Shown here: positions 24,744-37,065 of the stretch, piece after piece
Numbering within the stretch: the first letter of the stretch is position 1
Layout: every line of letters starts with the position of its first letter
Assembly (NCBI GenBank): GCA_964036155.1
Contig: OZ038423.1
Span: 19,421,249 to 19,485,248, forward strand
Direction of reading: 5' to 3'
Length of the DNA stretch: 64,000 nt
Source: Diploscapter coronatus
Lineage: Eukaryota; Nematoda; Chromadorea; Rhabditida; Rhabditidae
Position numbers and translations under genes: made by a program
The notes under the pieces: model-generated
Told to the model about the DNA's origin: nothing
What the model saw: only the letters and a program-made list of their open reading frames with translations
The model's database searches: none

Positions 24744-27700
24744 TCAAGAGGCGGATTTGGTGTGGCTGTGCTTGTTGAATTCCTGCGGCATCCAGGAGAA
24801 TCGCTGTACGTGGGCAGGCTCCATTCCATTGTAGTGAGGGAGAGAAGTAGCCACTGCTTCCTGAAACAATAAAATTAGGAGAATTCTTGCAAAAATGAAG
24901 TTTTACATTTAACAGTCGATTTCAATTTCAATGTTTAAATTAAGAATGAAATCTGTATTTTCTGATGCACTCATTGCATACTGCAATAGGAACCTTCAGC
25001 ACTTCAACACTCAAATGATTTGGAATGGATTCTGATTCTTTAGGGCGGAAATTTGCTTCATACAAACCATCAAATTACCTCGAAGCTCTTCTTGTACGTG
25101 TAGCCAAAGAGCAAGTTGCACTTGACTGTGTTGAAGAATGTCCAGTGACGGAAATTCAGGTAGAGCATATTTGGGTGGGGAAGCTGAAATTAAGAGAAAT
25201 GAAATGATGCAGTTATGAAATGATTTACGATGGAGAAGGAACGGTGCAGATCGCGAAGAGGGTAGACAGTGTTGATGAGCTGAAGAATGAAAGTGAGGAA
25301 GAAGTAGAGCAAGTAGAGGGGAAGGAACGGGATGTGCAGAGAAGTCGAGCGAGTGCCATTCTTGCCCTGGAAAGTGTAAATCCGTTGTGATCTTCGTGTT
25401 ATCTTGTAAGATTTTCATGAATTTTCCGACTTCCCCACTTTAAAAATTAGAAATCGCAATTGAATCGACTAAAAATGCCGAATTCGGAATTAGAATTATG
25501 CTCAATCTTCTTCAGGGTTCTAAAGATCGTCTAGACTGTACTTTAAGGATCGGAACAGGCTGTAATTTTACAAGTTTGACGAGCATCTTGAATTTTGGAA
25601 CAAGTTGAGGGTCAAGCCGTGCTCTGGCCGAAAATTTTCGGTGTGTTTGAATCCTGATTTCCTCATTTCAAATTTGCATACCTGCAGGACTTTACCGAAC
25701 ACCTCAAACAAGTTCCCCTTTGGAGTGTCATCAGCCACGAGCACGATCTCTTTTCGAATGACCGCTTTCTGCTCGTCATTCTCGTCGTTGTCGAATTCCT
25801 CTTCTACAATATGCACATCTTCATTCACCATCTGCATTGCTTCCAACCTGTTCCATCAGCAACTTCTTCCTCCTCGTTCTCGTTTTCCCTTTCGATCTTC
25901 GAGCAGCCCAGTGTCTGGCAATGAGTCGGATTGGCCTGTTCGGTTCTCAATTCGCTGTTGCTTTCCTCGAATTCTTCTCTGCTCCATTGCTCAACTGAAA
26001 CTATGCAGATTGGAAAACAGCAAAGTTCACATTTGAAGATGCTTTTAGACGTGGAAATAGCAGAATGTTGTGTTCAAGTATTGCAGGAGTGTGGCGAATG
26101 AATTGTTCGAATGATCCCCTCTTTCTTCCCCACAATCTTTTTCTTGTCTCTCGCTCAAAGCATTGGTGTCGTGCAAATTGCCGTCAACTCATACGTATTG
26201 CATGCGAACAATTCTTTCGTCGCGCAACTACAATAATACCCAATTTCAATATTTTTAAGTAAAAAAATCGAGAACATAATTTTAATAAAAAATCTGACAT
26301 TCTTCCTCTTCTTCTTCAGTTTCTTCGATGACAATAGACAGCGGTTCGTAGAATTCCCCACTCGAGAATGTGTCGCCCGGAATGTCGTCGTCCGAGTCAT
26401 AGAGTATGGCTGAAATGGAATGATTGCTTGAAACCTGCTGAGCGGCTTCTTGTAAAAATCGCATATCTCGTAAGTTCAAACTTGCATATAAGGATAGGTA
26501 TTGATAAGGGGTTATTTGTCCGAACAAAGAGCTGTAAGATAAACCCGACGTTTTGAGATTGAACACCTCCTACATATCCTATTCTCCTCGAATAGATGCA
26601 TGAAGTTTCACCGATGTGCAGATTTTACAAAAGTAGCTGAAATTCATCAGACCAGGAAGGACTCCCTGCAGCTGAGACTCGTAGTAATCCAACATGTCGC
26701 GGTCATCGAACGAGCCAAACAGACTGAATTCCTGGTAGCCTTCTCGGAATTTTGCCTGAAACAAATCCGATCAAATTTGGAAGGAAGCAAATCATTTCAG
26801 TCGGTAAGTCTCTCAAAATGTAGACTATGAAGGTTTCTTGTGAATGAAATGAATCAATACTAAATTGTGAACGTGAATAGGTTTCTCATGGAACTAACGA
26901 AATTACTACTTTATCCAAATTCTCGTATAGTCAACGAAAGAAAAGTCTGAATCAACCTTTTTTCAGAAACCCTTGGCTTACCGCATAACTGTCGCGAGCG
27001 ACTTCAACCGACCCGTCCAGTTTGCTGTCCATCGCCTGTTCCCCTTCTCCTTCTGCCTTCTTCGATTCATCTGCAGTTACATTTTCGAAGTCAAGCTTCT
27101 TCACAGGACTGTAGGCAGACAGATTGAGGAATACGGGTTTTTTACATCGAGGAGTCGAAGCTGAAAAGTAGTTTAAGAATAAGATTTTGAGAAAATGCTT
27201 TAATGAAGATTGCGTAATTCAAAACTTCTATTTGTATTCATCCTTTCCAGTTTTCATAGATAGTGAATTTCGTAAACATTAGTTCGTTACTTACAGTAGT
27301 ATTTTGGAGTGATCGCAGTATTGTTGGCGAGCAGCTTGTCGGCAGTTTTGAGGATGATGTCTGCCACGTTCTCTACATAGGTCATCTGCAATTGTGAGAG
27401 CTTCAATTTCAGACGTGGAAAGAAGTGCTATAGAGTTATAGCTCATAAGATAAAAAACGTATTTCAAAAGAGAAGAAAAGTAAAATCATCTGCACATCTT
27501 CATTTGGAAAGTTCGATAGAATAGGTTCCGAAAGAAATTGACAATGAGCTGCACCTGCAGAAACCCCTCGCCATCTCCAATTCGCGGAATGCGTTCACCG
27601 AAGAATCGAGATATCCAGATGAGGTCGGTCAGCACAGAGGACGAGTCGTCTGCACCAAATATCGGGCCGCATCTCCTAGAAATGATGGACAGATGAATTG

Positions 27701-28983
27701 TCTATTGCATAAAAGCAGAATTGGAGAGCCCAAAGCCCGAAATGCGGAAGAATGGGAAAAAGTAGATCATTTTCATTTGAAAACTATATGTAGTTTGGAG
27801 GGAATCCGCTTATGGTATTCCCGATTCAAGATCAGCTTACAGAATACAGTATTCCCGTCCAATAGTTTTGATCATCTCTTCTGCAATGCATTTCGATTCG
27901 CAGTACTCCTGGAAATTGGAAGAAATGCTCTGGAAACCCAAAAGCAGACTTACGGGAAATGGCCACTGCGATCGATATTTGGCTGGATCGGCCTCGGCCT
28001 CGAAGACATTGGGCCATCTGGTGGAGCACTGCAGAAGGCAACTCGACAAGTGGATGATTGGACTGGAAGAGAAGAACAGGATTTGTTTCACTGCTGAAAG
28101 AACTGAAAAGTAAATGAGTTGGTGATTTTCCTGACCTCGCACGTTGTACTTCGCCAGATTTTCCTCGTCCGGGAACAGGCGCAAATCCTGATAATCAACC
28201 AGATTCACAACGATGTCTGCCTTCCCGAGTATACGAAGAGACTGTTCGTCTTCTGAAATTGGATTAGTGGATTTTTGCAGCCTGGCCTTGAAAAAATAAC
28301 TGGTTCTGAAAAGCAAAACCACAATATGTCAGTACAATCAAAATCAGTGTATCATCATCGCTCGAAATACGATTTTTAAGAATCGGTTAGTTTTTTTCGA
28401 ACTTTCGCAAAAATGGCAACCGTGGGGTATTGCCATTATGTGCAATGCTTATCGCTCCATAGCTGATTCTTTTCAATTCATCACGTCTCACCTCCAACGA
28501 CGATAAACTGATTTGAAAGTTCTGAGCGAAGAAAATATTAAAGAAGCTATATTATTTGACCCTCTGCACTGATTGAACGGTCGTGAAATTCCCAAGGGTT
28601 ATTTTGGCTTTGAAAGAAAAAAAAACTTGAAGATAAATTGCAATTTCAGTTGCAAATTGCTTCAGAATTCTGAAATGGTATTAATCTGCATTAGAACGAG
28701 GTGCGATCACAAGAAAAGTGCAAGAACGAGCCTTTGTAGTCCATCTCGTTCTAACGAGAATTAATACCACCACTGGAGTTGGAAATTTCAACTTCTCCAT
28801 ATCGAGTACGAACAAGATTTTCTGAATACCTGCGAGAATGGCGTTGACGTCCAGCTGAATGACCTTGGCGAAACAGGTCTTCTCCTTCTCTGCGATGGCT
28901 CTGACGACCGCCCTGCCGAGCAGAGAGCCGCCTCCCAGTACTGCGATGGAGCGACGACGCGACGCTGCAGGCGGATACAGCAT
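24744..28983 (-). CDS. 3-beta-hydroxysteroid-dehydrogenase-like SDR with a large acidic insert
   Basis: Fourteen exons join in phase: 28830-28983, 28136-28252, 27954-28102, 27841-27908, 27555-27675, 27295-27385, 26982-27160, 26629-26755, 26299-26466, 25848-26000, 25682-25803, 25229-25366, 25079-25183 and 24744-24860. They give 602 residues. The N-terminal Rossmann motif is VLGGGSLLGRAVV. IIHLSS and YCESKCIAEEM hold the catalytic Ser and Tyr-x-x-x-Lys. IPRIGDGEGFLQMTYVENVAD, LVADDTPKGNLFEVFG and the hydrophobic YLLYFFLTFILQLINTVYPL match the C-terminal half of 3-beta-HSD/NSDHL/SDR42E enzymes, which oxidise sterol 3-beta-hydroxyl groups and sit on the ER membrane. Typical members have about 370-390 residues. 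The extra length is an insert of about 200 residues, acidic and low in complexity (EETEEEEEE, ENENEEEEV), between the TYVENV and VADDTP motifs. Substrate is unknown. Confidence 0.85.
28677..28768. mobile_element. Small inverted-repeat element in SDR intron 1
   Basis: The arms GGTATTAATCTGCATTAGAA (28677 onward) and its near-inverse ending at 28768 pair over about 27 bp, leaving a 38 bp loop. In the transcript direction the element begins GGTATTAAT and is followed at once by ATTTCAG, so it could itself serve as an intron. Confidence 0.75.
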
Positions 28984-29239
28984 TCTGCCTCTGGCAAATT
29001 GGAGAAGTTACGGAAAACTCGCGAAGCAATGAATGAAAAGCGGGAAATATGATAACAAAAACCACTTGGCGAAAATAAATCCGAAACAGTCGAGTGGCCT
29101 AAAATCATTCGAGCCGCGTGTCTCGACAACAAGCGGTCGGATCTGAACTTCCAGTGCATTGGGTTTGGAATTTGATCTGTCCGTCTGCGTCCCGCAGCAC
29201 CCCAACTACAGCTCCACGCCCACAGCCATCGACACCAAC
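28984..29239. promoter_or_regulatory. Short divergent promoter region (SDR / LDL-receptor relative)
   Basis: Only 256 bp separate the start codons of the minus-strand SDR gene and the plus-strand receptor gene. A CCAG acceptor-like site sits 7 bp before the SDR ATG. No clear TATA box is seen; the sequence is less AT-rich than other gaps here. Confidence 0.5.
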
Positions 29240-32200
29240 ATGGTCAGGCTCAGGTTGCTCATCGCCTTCGCAAGTTACTGCATTCTCGGCCAGGTACAAA
29301 ATATCAAAAATCTAGATTGTTTCCAAAATCCTAAAATTTCAATTTCAGTCGGCCCCATCTGTGATGCCGTCAGTACCCTCGCCCTGCAACGCGTCCATTC
29401 ACTTCGACTGTGGGCGAGGTCGAACCAGATGCATCCCCCTCGACTGGAAGTGCGACAATTTGCCTGACTGCGAGAATGGACAGGTCGGTTGGCAGAACGA
29501 GTCGGAACTTCTGAAGCGAGAATAGAAAATAAGAACCCAAAGAAAGTCGGAATTCCGACTCCTTAAAAATGACCGGTATTCAAAGTGACAAAACTTCTCA
29601 AGAGATTTCCGCCTTTCGATTCTTATCGTCAGCTCGGGAGGGAAATTTTTAATGAAAAATGACATTTTAGGACGAGCTGTCATGCCACTATCTGCACGAC
29701 TGTCCCACAGGCTCGATGATTTGCCTCACAGGCGAATGCGTGGTCAACAAGTTCAAGTGCGACGGAGAGTGGGACTGCCAGAAGGGCGAGGACGAGAAGT
29801 TCTGCAGCCAGATCATTCCTGGAGAGGAAGACGAAACTCCCGCGGAGAGGAAGATGGTCGACACAGAGGATGACTATACTCCTGCACAGTCAGTTTTTAT
29901 CTGAATCTTTTAAAAAGCTCGAAAATCGATTCCACGCCATCTCATTGAAATATCCAGTCCAACGAAAATGCAATTTTTAGAAAGTGCGAGTTGCCGAAAT
30001 TCCTGTGCTCGAGTGGACAGTGCCTGACGCAGGACGCAGTGTGCGATGGGTATGCTGACTGCCCTGAAAAGGAAGATGAGCTCAACTGCACGAAGAGGAA
30101 GAAAACGGGACAGACAGTCAGGGACGCGGAGGATGATGAGGAGATGGACGTGGTCTGCAAGGCTGACACTATCGCCTGTGCCAACAAGCACGCCTGCATC
30201 CCCAGCAGATGGATCTGTGATGGAGAGCGCGACTGCGAGGATGGCAGCGATGAGGTTAGCTAATCATCGGAAGGAAAACATCACAACGAAATCTGTTTGA
30301 GTCGGGAATGAACTGGAAGAAAAGTTCCCCTGGTGAGAAAACCAGGGGAATTCTCGAGGGACATCTCCCCCAGCCGAGAAAACTTCTATGAGAAATTTGA
30401 ACCAATCTACAATCGATCTCTGAACAATTCTGAATTTTAATTCTGAAATTTAACTTTTCGCAATCACACGCACAATCTAGACTCCGAAATTCAATAAAGC
30501 ATGACTTTTCAGTCTGACTGCAACGGAGCAGACATGCGTCAGCAGCACATCATCGACGGCTCCGTCATCTCGGACTGCACTAGCCAGGGCATGTTCCGCT
30601 GTCGCACAGTCAACAACGCGGACACCTGCATCTTCACCAACCTCACCTGCAATGGCATCGTCGACTGCCCCGAGGGAGACGACGAGACTGAGCTCTGCAC
30701 TGAGTGCAGGGATAAGGAATGCTCTCACCAGTGCGATGACACTCCCTATGGTTAGTTGAGAAAAACGGAGTTTGCAAATTCGAGAGGTTTAATATCAAGG
30801 AATGCAAATTTTGAAGAGTCCAGTAATGAACTTCATCATACTTTACAATACTCCACAAAATCAATATAATTGGAATAAATTAGCACACTATCAAATAAGA
30901 AAGGGGCTGCCAAAAATCAGGAACAATCTTTCTAAAAACAAATTTCATGCCTTACTATAACTTCATGATAGTTTTTCAGGTGGAATCTGTTCGTGTCCTG
31001 CAGACAAGATGCTGAGCGCAGACCAGAAGACCTGCGTCGAAGTGGACGAGTGCATCGAGCATGGACATCTCTGTCAGCAGTACTGCGAGGACAGGTCGGG
31101 AAGGTAAGAAGGCAGATTGAAGAAACTTCACAACAAACATTTCCAATGACTGTTTCTGAATTCCGGTGAAAGGCAAATGGGAAAGAGGGAGAAAATAGTA
31201 TAGCTTTCTTTCATCGGAATTCAGTAAGTCGTTCTAGTTAATGCTCACAGCTTTCAATATCATTGGGGTGATAATGGAAGAAATCTCTAACGCGACTTGT
31301 ACAAACATCAAGAATTCGGAATTTTGTCAATTTGGACTTGTCACAAATCAATGTTTTAGTAAATTCATGTTTTGCAGATACGAATGCAAGTGCGCCTCTG
31401 GATACGTTCTGGACAAGGACGAGCACAGTTGCAAACTGGACAACGAGCAGGAGGGATTCCTCTATCTCAGTCTCGGATCTGAAGTTAGTCTTTCTCAGAA
31501 CAAGAAACTGCAAGAATTCTTCGATATAGTCGGATTTCGAAATGTCGAATGCACAAGACGCAGTTTTTACTTTTCTTCAATCTTTTAAAGAAATTATCTT
31601 CATCACTTGATTCCTGCCACGGCAATTCGAACCTTATATTTCAAAAATGCTGCACCCCGTCTACGCGATTTCGGTGAAGCAGAGAAGAGTATTGAAAACA
31701 AGTCAACGAAACCAGCTTTTCATATAATATCTCCATTTTTCTTTATTTTTTCCGAAGTATTAGTCTTGGACTAGTGCGCTGCTAATTCTGAGTCGTTTGC
31801 AGATCCGCTCGATGCCCATGTTCAACGCAGCCTCGAAGAACAGTGTCTATGACACGATGCACAAACTGGACAAGCACGGCTTCGCTCGCTCGATCGCCTA
31901 CAGCACTGCAGACAAGACCGTCTTCATGGCCATCGACATGAACAACAACGAGGGCGAAATTGTAGGCAGCAAACGAGCGTCTTTACTTGAAGATATATTC
32001 AGGGCGCTCTGAAAGATGGCATTTTCAATGTGCTGCGAGAGAACGTGACGGGCGCCGGCTACGTGGCTGTCGACTGGACGCAGGGCAACATCTACTTCAC
32101 TCAGAAATGTGGGTTTGAATGGTGGATCGATTGAAAATTTCACTGAATTCATCCGTCATCAACCTACGATAATTGACCTGTTTATCGAGTTCGCTTATGG

Positions 32201-35097
32201 ATGAATTCTCAAAAGTTTCCAGGAATTGTTTTTTTTTGGAAAAATTTCAACTCACTAGAAAGACCCAAAAATGGGACAAGTTTGTCAAGGGAATTTAGAA
32301 AGGGAAAGTAATGAATTTTCATACGTCAAGATCTTCAATGCGTCAATGAAGTCCTTTCGTTTCAGACCCAGCTCCTCGCCCTGGCATCTCAGTCTGCACC
32401 CGCGAAGGCTTCTTCTGTCGCCAGATCATCTCGGGGCAGCCAGCAGACCTGAAGGACGGCTCGGCCAGGCAGAGCTATCGCGGACTGGCCCTCCACCCGC
32501 AGGCAGGCAGACTTGTCTGGATCGATTCCTACAGATCCATCTACAAGATCATGGTCGCCAATCTCGATGGCACCAATGTGAGTTGGAGTTGAATGAATTT
32601 TATCTTCCACTTTGTAATACCGCTTTACTATATGACAAGTTTCATTTTGGTAGAATTCAAGTATTAATTCTTCCTGTTTCTAAAAGGTTCACTATTTTTT
32701 AATAATCGAAGTCCAAAAAGTTCGTAATTGATGCTTTACTTTTAAGGTCCATCCTCTGGTGGAGAACAAGCTGCCCTACCCGAGCGGCCTGGCAGTGGAC
32801 CCGATCAGGAACGAGATCTACTTCGGAGATGTCGAGGAAATGCTCATCGAGAGGGTCGACATGCATGGAGCCAACAGGTCGAGTTTCATGAGGATTTTTA
32901 CGTCATTTGAAGTTGAAGACAATGACAATTACTCATTTCAGGCGAACAATCCTGACGATGGGCGTCTCGCACCCATACGACCTGGCGTTCTTCAACGGAC
33001 ACCTGTACTGGACCGACTGGGGCACGGACTCGCTCAAAGTGGCCGATCTGTCCGAGCACCATCAGACCACGCACATCATCCACTCCTTCACAAGGTTCCC
33101 CTATGGAGTCGCCATCAACCACACCATGTATCAGGTTGGAAGAAACATGATTTTTACCGATATGTCAACTTTAAAAGCGTTTTGAAACTTTGAAACAAGA
33201 CGTTTAAAACTCGATCCTCGACCAGCTCCGGATAATATATTACAAGATATTGAAAGAAAAGTGCGCATGTATGTATTTTTCCTATAAAGAAAGGATGCGT
33301 TATTCTTCTAGTCAATTTTCGGAGTTTTGAAGAAATTGGTTTGAAATTCAAATTCTTATTCATAATCTCCTTTTCAGCCAACACTGACGTCCAACCCATG
33401 CAGCCCCGATGTCTTTGCCTGTTCGTGGATCTGCGTGGCCGTCCCCTCGACGACAGCCAAGCAGCAACTCGAGGCTCGTTGTCTCTGTCCGGATGGCTAT
33501 ACCACTAACGGCAACGACTGCGTCCCTCTGCCCAGCAACAAGCGTCCTAAAGGAGTAAGTCGCACTGCATTTCATTGTGAATAATCAATGAAATCTCAAA
33601 TTTCAGCTGACCTACGTCGGCACGTCGTACATGAAGAGCTTCTGCAATGCAGAAACCAGTTTGAGTTCTGGGTGCATGAATGGAGGATCCTGCGAGGAGG
33701 TCAAGAATGTGTACGGCAGAACGGAGAGGATCGTGTGCAAGTAAGTTGAAAATTGGATATGGCTAGAAATCGAATGCCTTGTTCGATTCCACTCTTGTCC
33801 CTTACCGTAGGCAGGGGTGTGCGGAATTTTAATTTTGAAAAACTCAGTATCCGAATAAACATTTTCCACGACATGGAATCGGAATTTCACACAACTGGAT
33901 GTTGGTGTGCACTTCCCACGAAGATATTAGGGTTAAATGCAGCAATTCAAACATTTACTTCCAGTTGCGAGCCGCCCTACACAGGAGACCACTGCGAGCG
34001 CTACGACTACGGTTTGGATGAGGCAGAGAAGCTCGTCGACAGGGCAGGGAGCAGCAGCTTCTGGCCATTCTTCTTCTTCTTCCTCCTGCTCATTCTCATC
34101 GCTGTTGGCTTCACCTATTTCTACGTCACAAACAGGGCATTCAAGTAAGAACAATTAAAAATTCACCTTCAATGCATCGTGATAGCTTTGTTTATGGAAA
34201 ATACTAGAGAAGACATTATCCATCTCTTTTGTAACATATTTATTTCCAGCGACAAAGTGCGTCGGTTGGGCGACAAGATTCACCAGTCGGCCTCGCATCT
34301 GCCCCCTCCTCCCTCTCTCACGGTCATCCGCGACTACACGCATAACATCACTCAAAAAATCACCAGACCGTAGGAAAATCGATCAGAAATAGAATCATAA
34401 ATGGTTGAATTTTTGCAGTTCGTGGTCGCGTGGAACGTCTCCGAGAAGTGGCGGCAGCAACGGCTTCGGCAGGCAATCGCCGCAGAGGAGTGCAAGAAAT
34501 GGAGGAGGGCCTACTGATGGAAATGTCTCCACCAGTCTGCTCGTCGACAATTACCTCTCGCCGGTAAGGATTTTGATTGCCACCTATTCGATGAGTTGTT
34601 ATGAAAGACGAAATTTTAAGATAGGAACTTGTGAACGAGTTATGTTTTGCAAAGAAAAGTGACGTTTACTTGAAGGCAGACAACTTGCAATTCCAAACTC
34701 GCACGAATGTCCATATGAACGAGATAGACAGTTTATCGAGAGGAAAAGAATGCCTTCGTTGTCTCTCGAAAAGTCGCGTTATTTCGTTCACATGAATACC
34801 CGCGGGTATGAAACTTTACAAATCGGCTTGAAAAAGTAGCCAGATCAGATAAGTAAACATTGAAAATTTCATTTTTAAAGAAGGCTTCAAATGACCATGA
34901 AATAAATGATGATTTTTTTTCAGTCGGCCTACAACAACCCTATGTACAACGAGACGGTGGTCTACTCGACTCCACCCGATTCTGACTCGGACTCGCCCTA
35001 CTCGTTGTTGCCTACTTCCTCGCCCTCCCCTGCAGATCCTGTCTCCACTATCTCCAACTCCAATCCTCTCATCCATTCTTCCCAGAATATCTACTAG
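29240..35097 (+). CDS. LDL-receptor-family endocytic receptor
   Basis: Eighteen exons are in phase: 29240-29293, 29349-29483, 29671-29888, 29981-30254, 30513-30750, 30980-31103, 31378-31483, 31803-31961, 32004-32109, 32366-32577, 32747-32877, 32942-33134, 33378-33554, 33607-33740, 33965-34144, 34250-34369, 34419-34563 and 34924-35097. They give about 960 residues. The order is a signal peptide ([17 protein letters not shown]), four to five LDLa modules ([37 protein letters not shown] and others), a Ca-binding EGF pair ([15 protein letters not shown]), one YWTD beta-propeller ([29 protein letters not shown]), and two more Cys-rich EGF modules. A transmembrane helix ([19 protein letters not shown]) and a Ser/Pro-rich cytosolic tail with an NPMY endocytosis motif complete it. 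Such receptors take up lipoprotein or yolk. The single propeller and length resemble nematode RME-2, but orthology is unproven. A poly(A) signal is at 35412. Confidence 0.93.
34710..34797. repeat. Imperfect hairpin in the last intron of the LDL-receptor relative
   Basis: TATGAACGAGATAGACAGTT near 34713 and the inverse of TTTCGTTCACATGAAT near 34782 pair imperfectly over about 35 bp. CTCTCGAAAAG lies in the right arm opposite TTATCGAGAGG. It may be an eroded inverted-repeat element. Confidence 0.35.
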
Positions 35098-35411
35098 CTG
35101 CTCTCAATTAACTGAAGAGGGACAGTTCACTGCAAGTTCCATCTCTTTAAACAACACTTGTTCCATAGCCCCCACTGCATCTGAATATTTTGATACTTTC
35201 ACAGCACCAATTTTGATTTTTGATTAAGACATTCTATTTTGAATTGTGATTGAATTCATTAATTTTTGCCTTTGATTTTGAGAATTTTATTGAATTTTTT
35301 ATGTTCATTTTCTACCCTTGCATTCTTTTAGATGATCGCATTTGACATTCACTGATTATACATTCATTTTCTTCTATTTGAAGTGTTTTAATTCATTTTC
35401 CTTTATCATGG

Positions 35412-35417
35412 AATAAA
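35412..35417 (+). terminator. Poly(A) signal of the LDL-receptor relative
   Basis: AATAAA lies 315 bp after the stop codon and is followed by a T-rich stretch, as expected for cleavage and polyadenylation. Confidence 0.45.
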
Positions 35418-35770
35418 GTTTGATCAGTTATTGCTTCTTCAGATTCCCGATCTGTAATTTGTTAAAACTCAACAGACTATCTTCCGAATTTTATGAATTC
35501 GAATTTCATTCGATCATCTGACAAATGACTCCCTAATCTACGAATGACTGGATGTCTGAGCATAATTTTTTTCTATGAATGACCGTGGTTGTTCATGGAT
35601 CCTGGCATAGAGATCTTGACCTGATGATTTTGAATTTGCTTTTCATCGTATTGTTCAATTGAAAATTTCGCATAATTCATTTAAAATCAATAGTATACCT
35701 AAAAATCCGTTCCTGTTGAAGTTTGTTTCATTTTTCTCAAAATTACTTCGATTTTAAAATTTCAGGAGCG

Positions 35771-37065
35771 ATGGTGAAGACGCGCGCTGCAAAGTCGAAG
35801 GCGAAGAAGATCATTAGCTTGGAGCACGAATTCTCTGAGGACAGTGACGATCCTGATTGGAAGGAGGAGCTACAGGACAAGAAGCAGAAGGAGGGGGGCA
35901 AGAGGCAGTGCAGAAGGAGGACCAGGGCCTGTCTGCCTACCAGAGTCAGCGTCGCCGTCTACACCAGGATGACGCTCTTCAAGACCAACAATCCTCTCAA
36001 GGCTAGTTTAGAGTTTATGTATTGGTGAAAAGAAAGTTGAAAAATTTCAAATTTAAGATGAAAGTCGTCCTCTAGCCACTGTCAGATGAGCATAAAATTT
36101 CAAGCCGAAGACAAGGCTAAAGCTTCAAAGCTGAAGACAAAATTGGAATTCTTTGATCCGCAAGCAAATTTTTCCGGAAAGAATGTTTTCAACCATGCTT
36201 TCACGACATTTTGAAACCTAGAAATAATCATTTTTTCAAGATACTGAATTGATGTTCGCGTTTCAGCTGAGCATCGACGACTTCCTGACGTACAGGAGCG
36301 ATCTGCTCTCTCGCATGACCATGCGCAACCTCAGGATCATCACTCTGGTTCATTTTAGTTTACTTGAAACAGTTACATTTGTTAGCGCAAGGCCCACAAT
36401 TGAATAAGCCAAATCGTACTTTTGCGGAAGCCTTACACAGAAAGTTATTAGGGCTGTGAATAAGACGTCTTAAGAAAAATCAAATTTAGAAATTTCCTAA
36501 CCGAAAAATAACGCAAAAATCTCATTCAAAATGAATACATTTTCGCAGATGAAATTATTGTTTGCATGAATATGCGTGTGTATTTCATGTTTTTTTTCCA
36601 CACCGAACCATTTTATCAGATTCATCATCGTTCTAGACTGGTTTTTTTCGGACATTTGGAGTCTGAATGTTACACTTTCATTCTAAATTTTGATTTCAAA
36701 CTACCATGTCGCTGCTAAGAAATGTACCCCTTCGAAAGGTGTAGTTTGGACATTATAGCTAACAGCATATTTAGTAGATATTCTTTCTTTTTTTAATAGA
36801 ATCGCTTTCATATTTTTCTTAAATCTCTTTATGATGATCTGGCTTTATTATGACTGAGAATTTTTGACAATGATAGAATAATTTGCAGATCGCGGCTGGT
36901 CAGTCGTACGAGCCATTCGTAGAGGAACTACAGCTGGTGACGAACGAAACGGCACAGAAGAAGAGACGCACTCTATCCCCTGCACAGGACATGGAGATGA
37001 AGGAGAACGGGTCCAACAAACCGAGACTCGAGATGCAGAGCAGAATGCATGCCATGCAGGGATAG
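35771..37065 (+). CDS. Small highly charged protein, unrecognised (162 residues)
   Basis: Three exons, 35771-36001, 36267-36347 and 36889-37065, join at codon boundaries. The first intron uses a GC donor (CTCAAG then GCTAGT). The protein begins MVKTRAAKSKAKKII, followed by an acidic patch EFSEDSDDPDW and a basic stretch KRQCRRRTRACLPTR. A hydrophobic helical middle (LSIDDFLTYRSDLLSRMTMR) and another basic segment near the C-terminus (KKRRTLSPAQD) follow. This looks nuclear, possibly chromatin-associated; no family is recognised. TTTCAG sits 5 bp before the ATG, and the gene follows the receptor gene by about 670 bp on the same strand, so it could be a downstream gene whose transcript receives a spliced leader. 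Confidence 0.7.

Noticed and set aside
25848..26466. A separate gene between the two halves of the SDR
   Set aside because: Exon phases join continuously from 28983 to 24744 and both halves belong to one enzyme family, so an insert in one gene is simpler.
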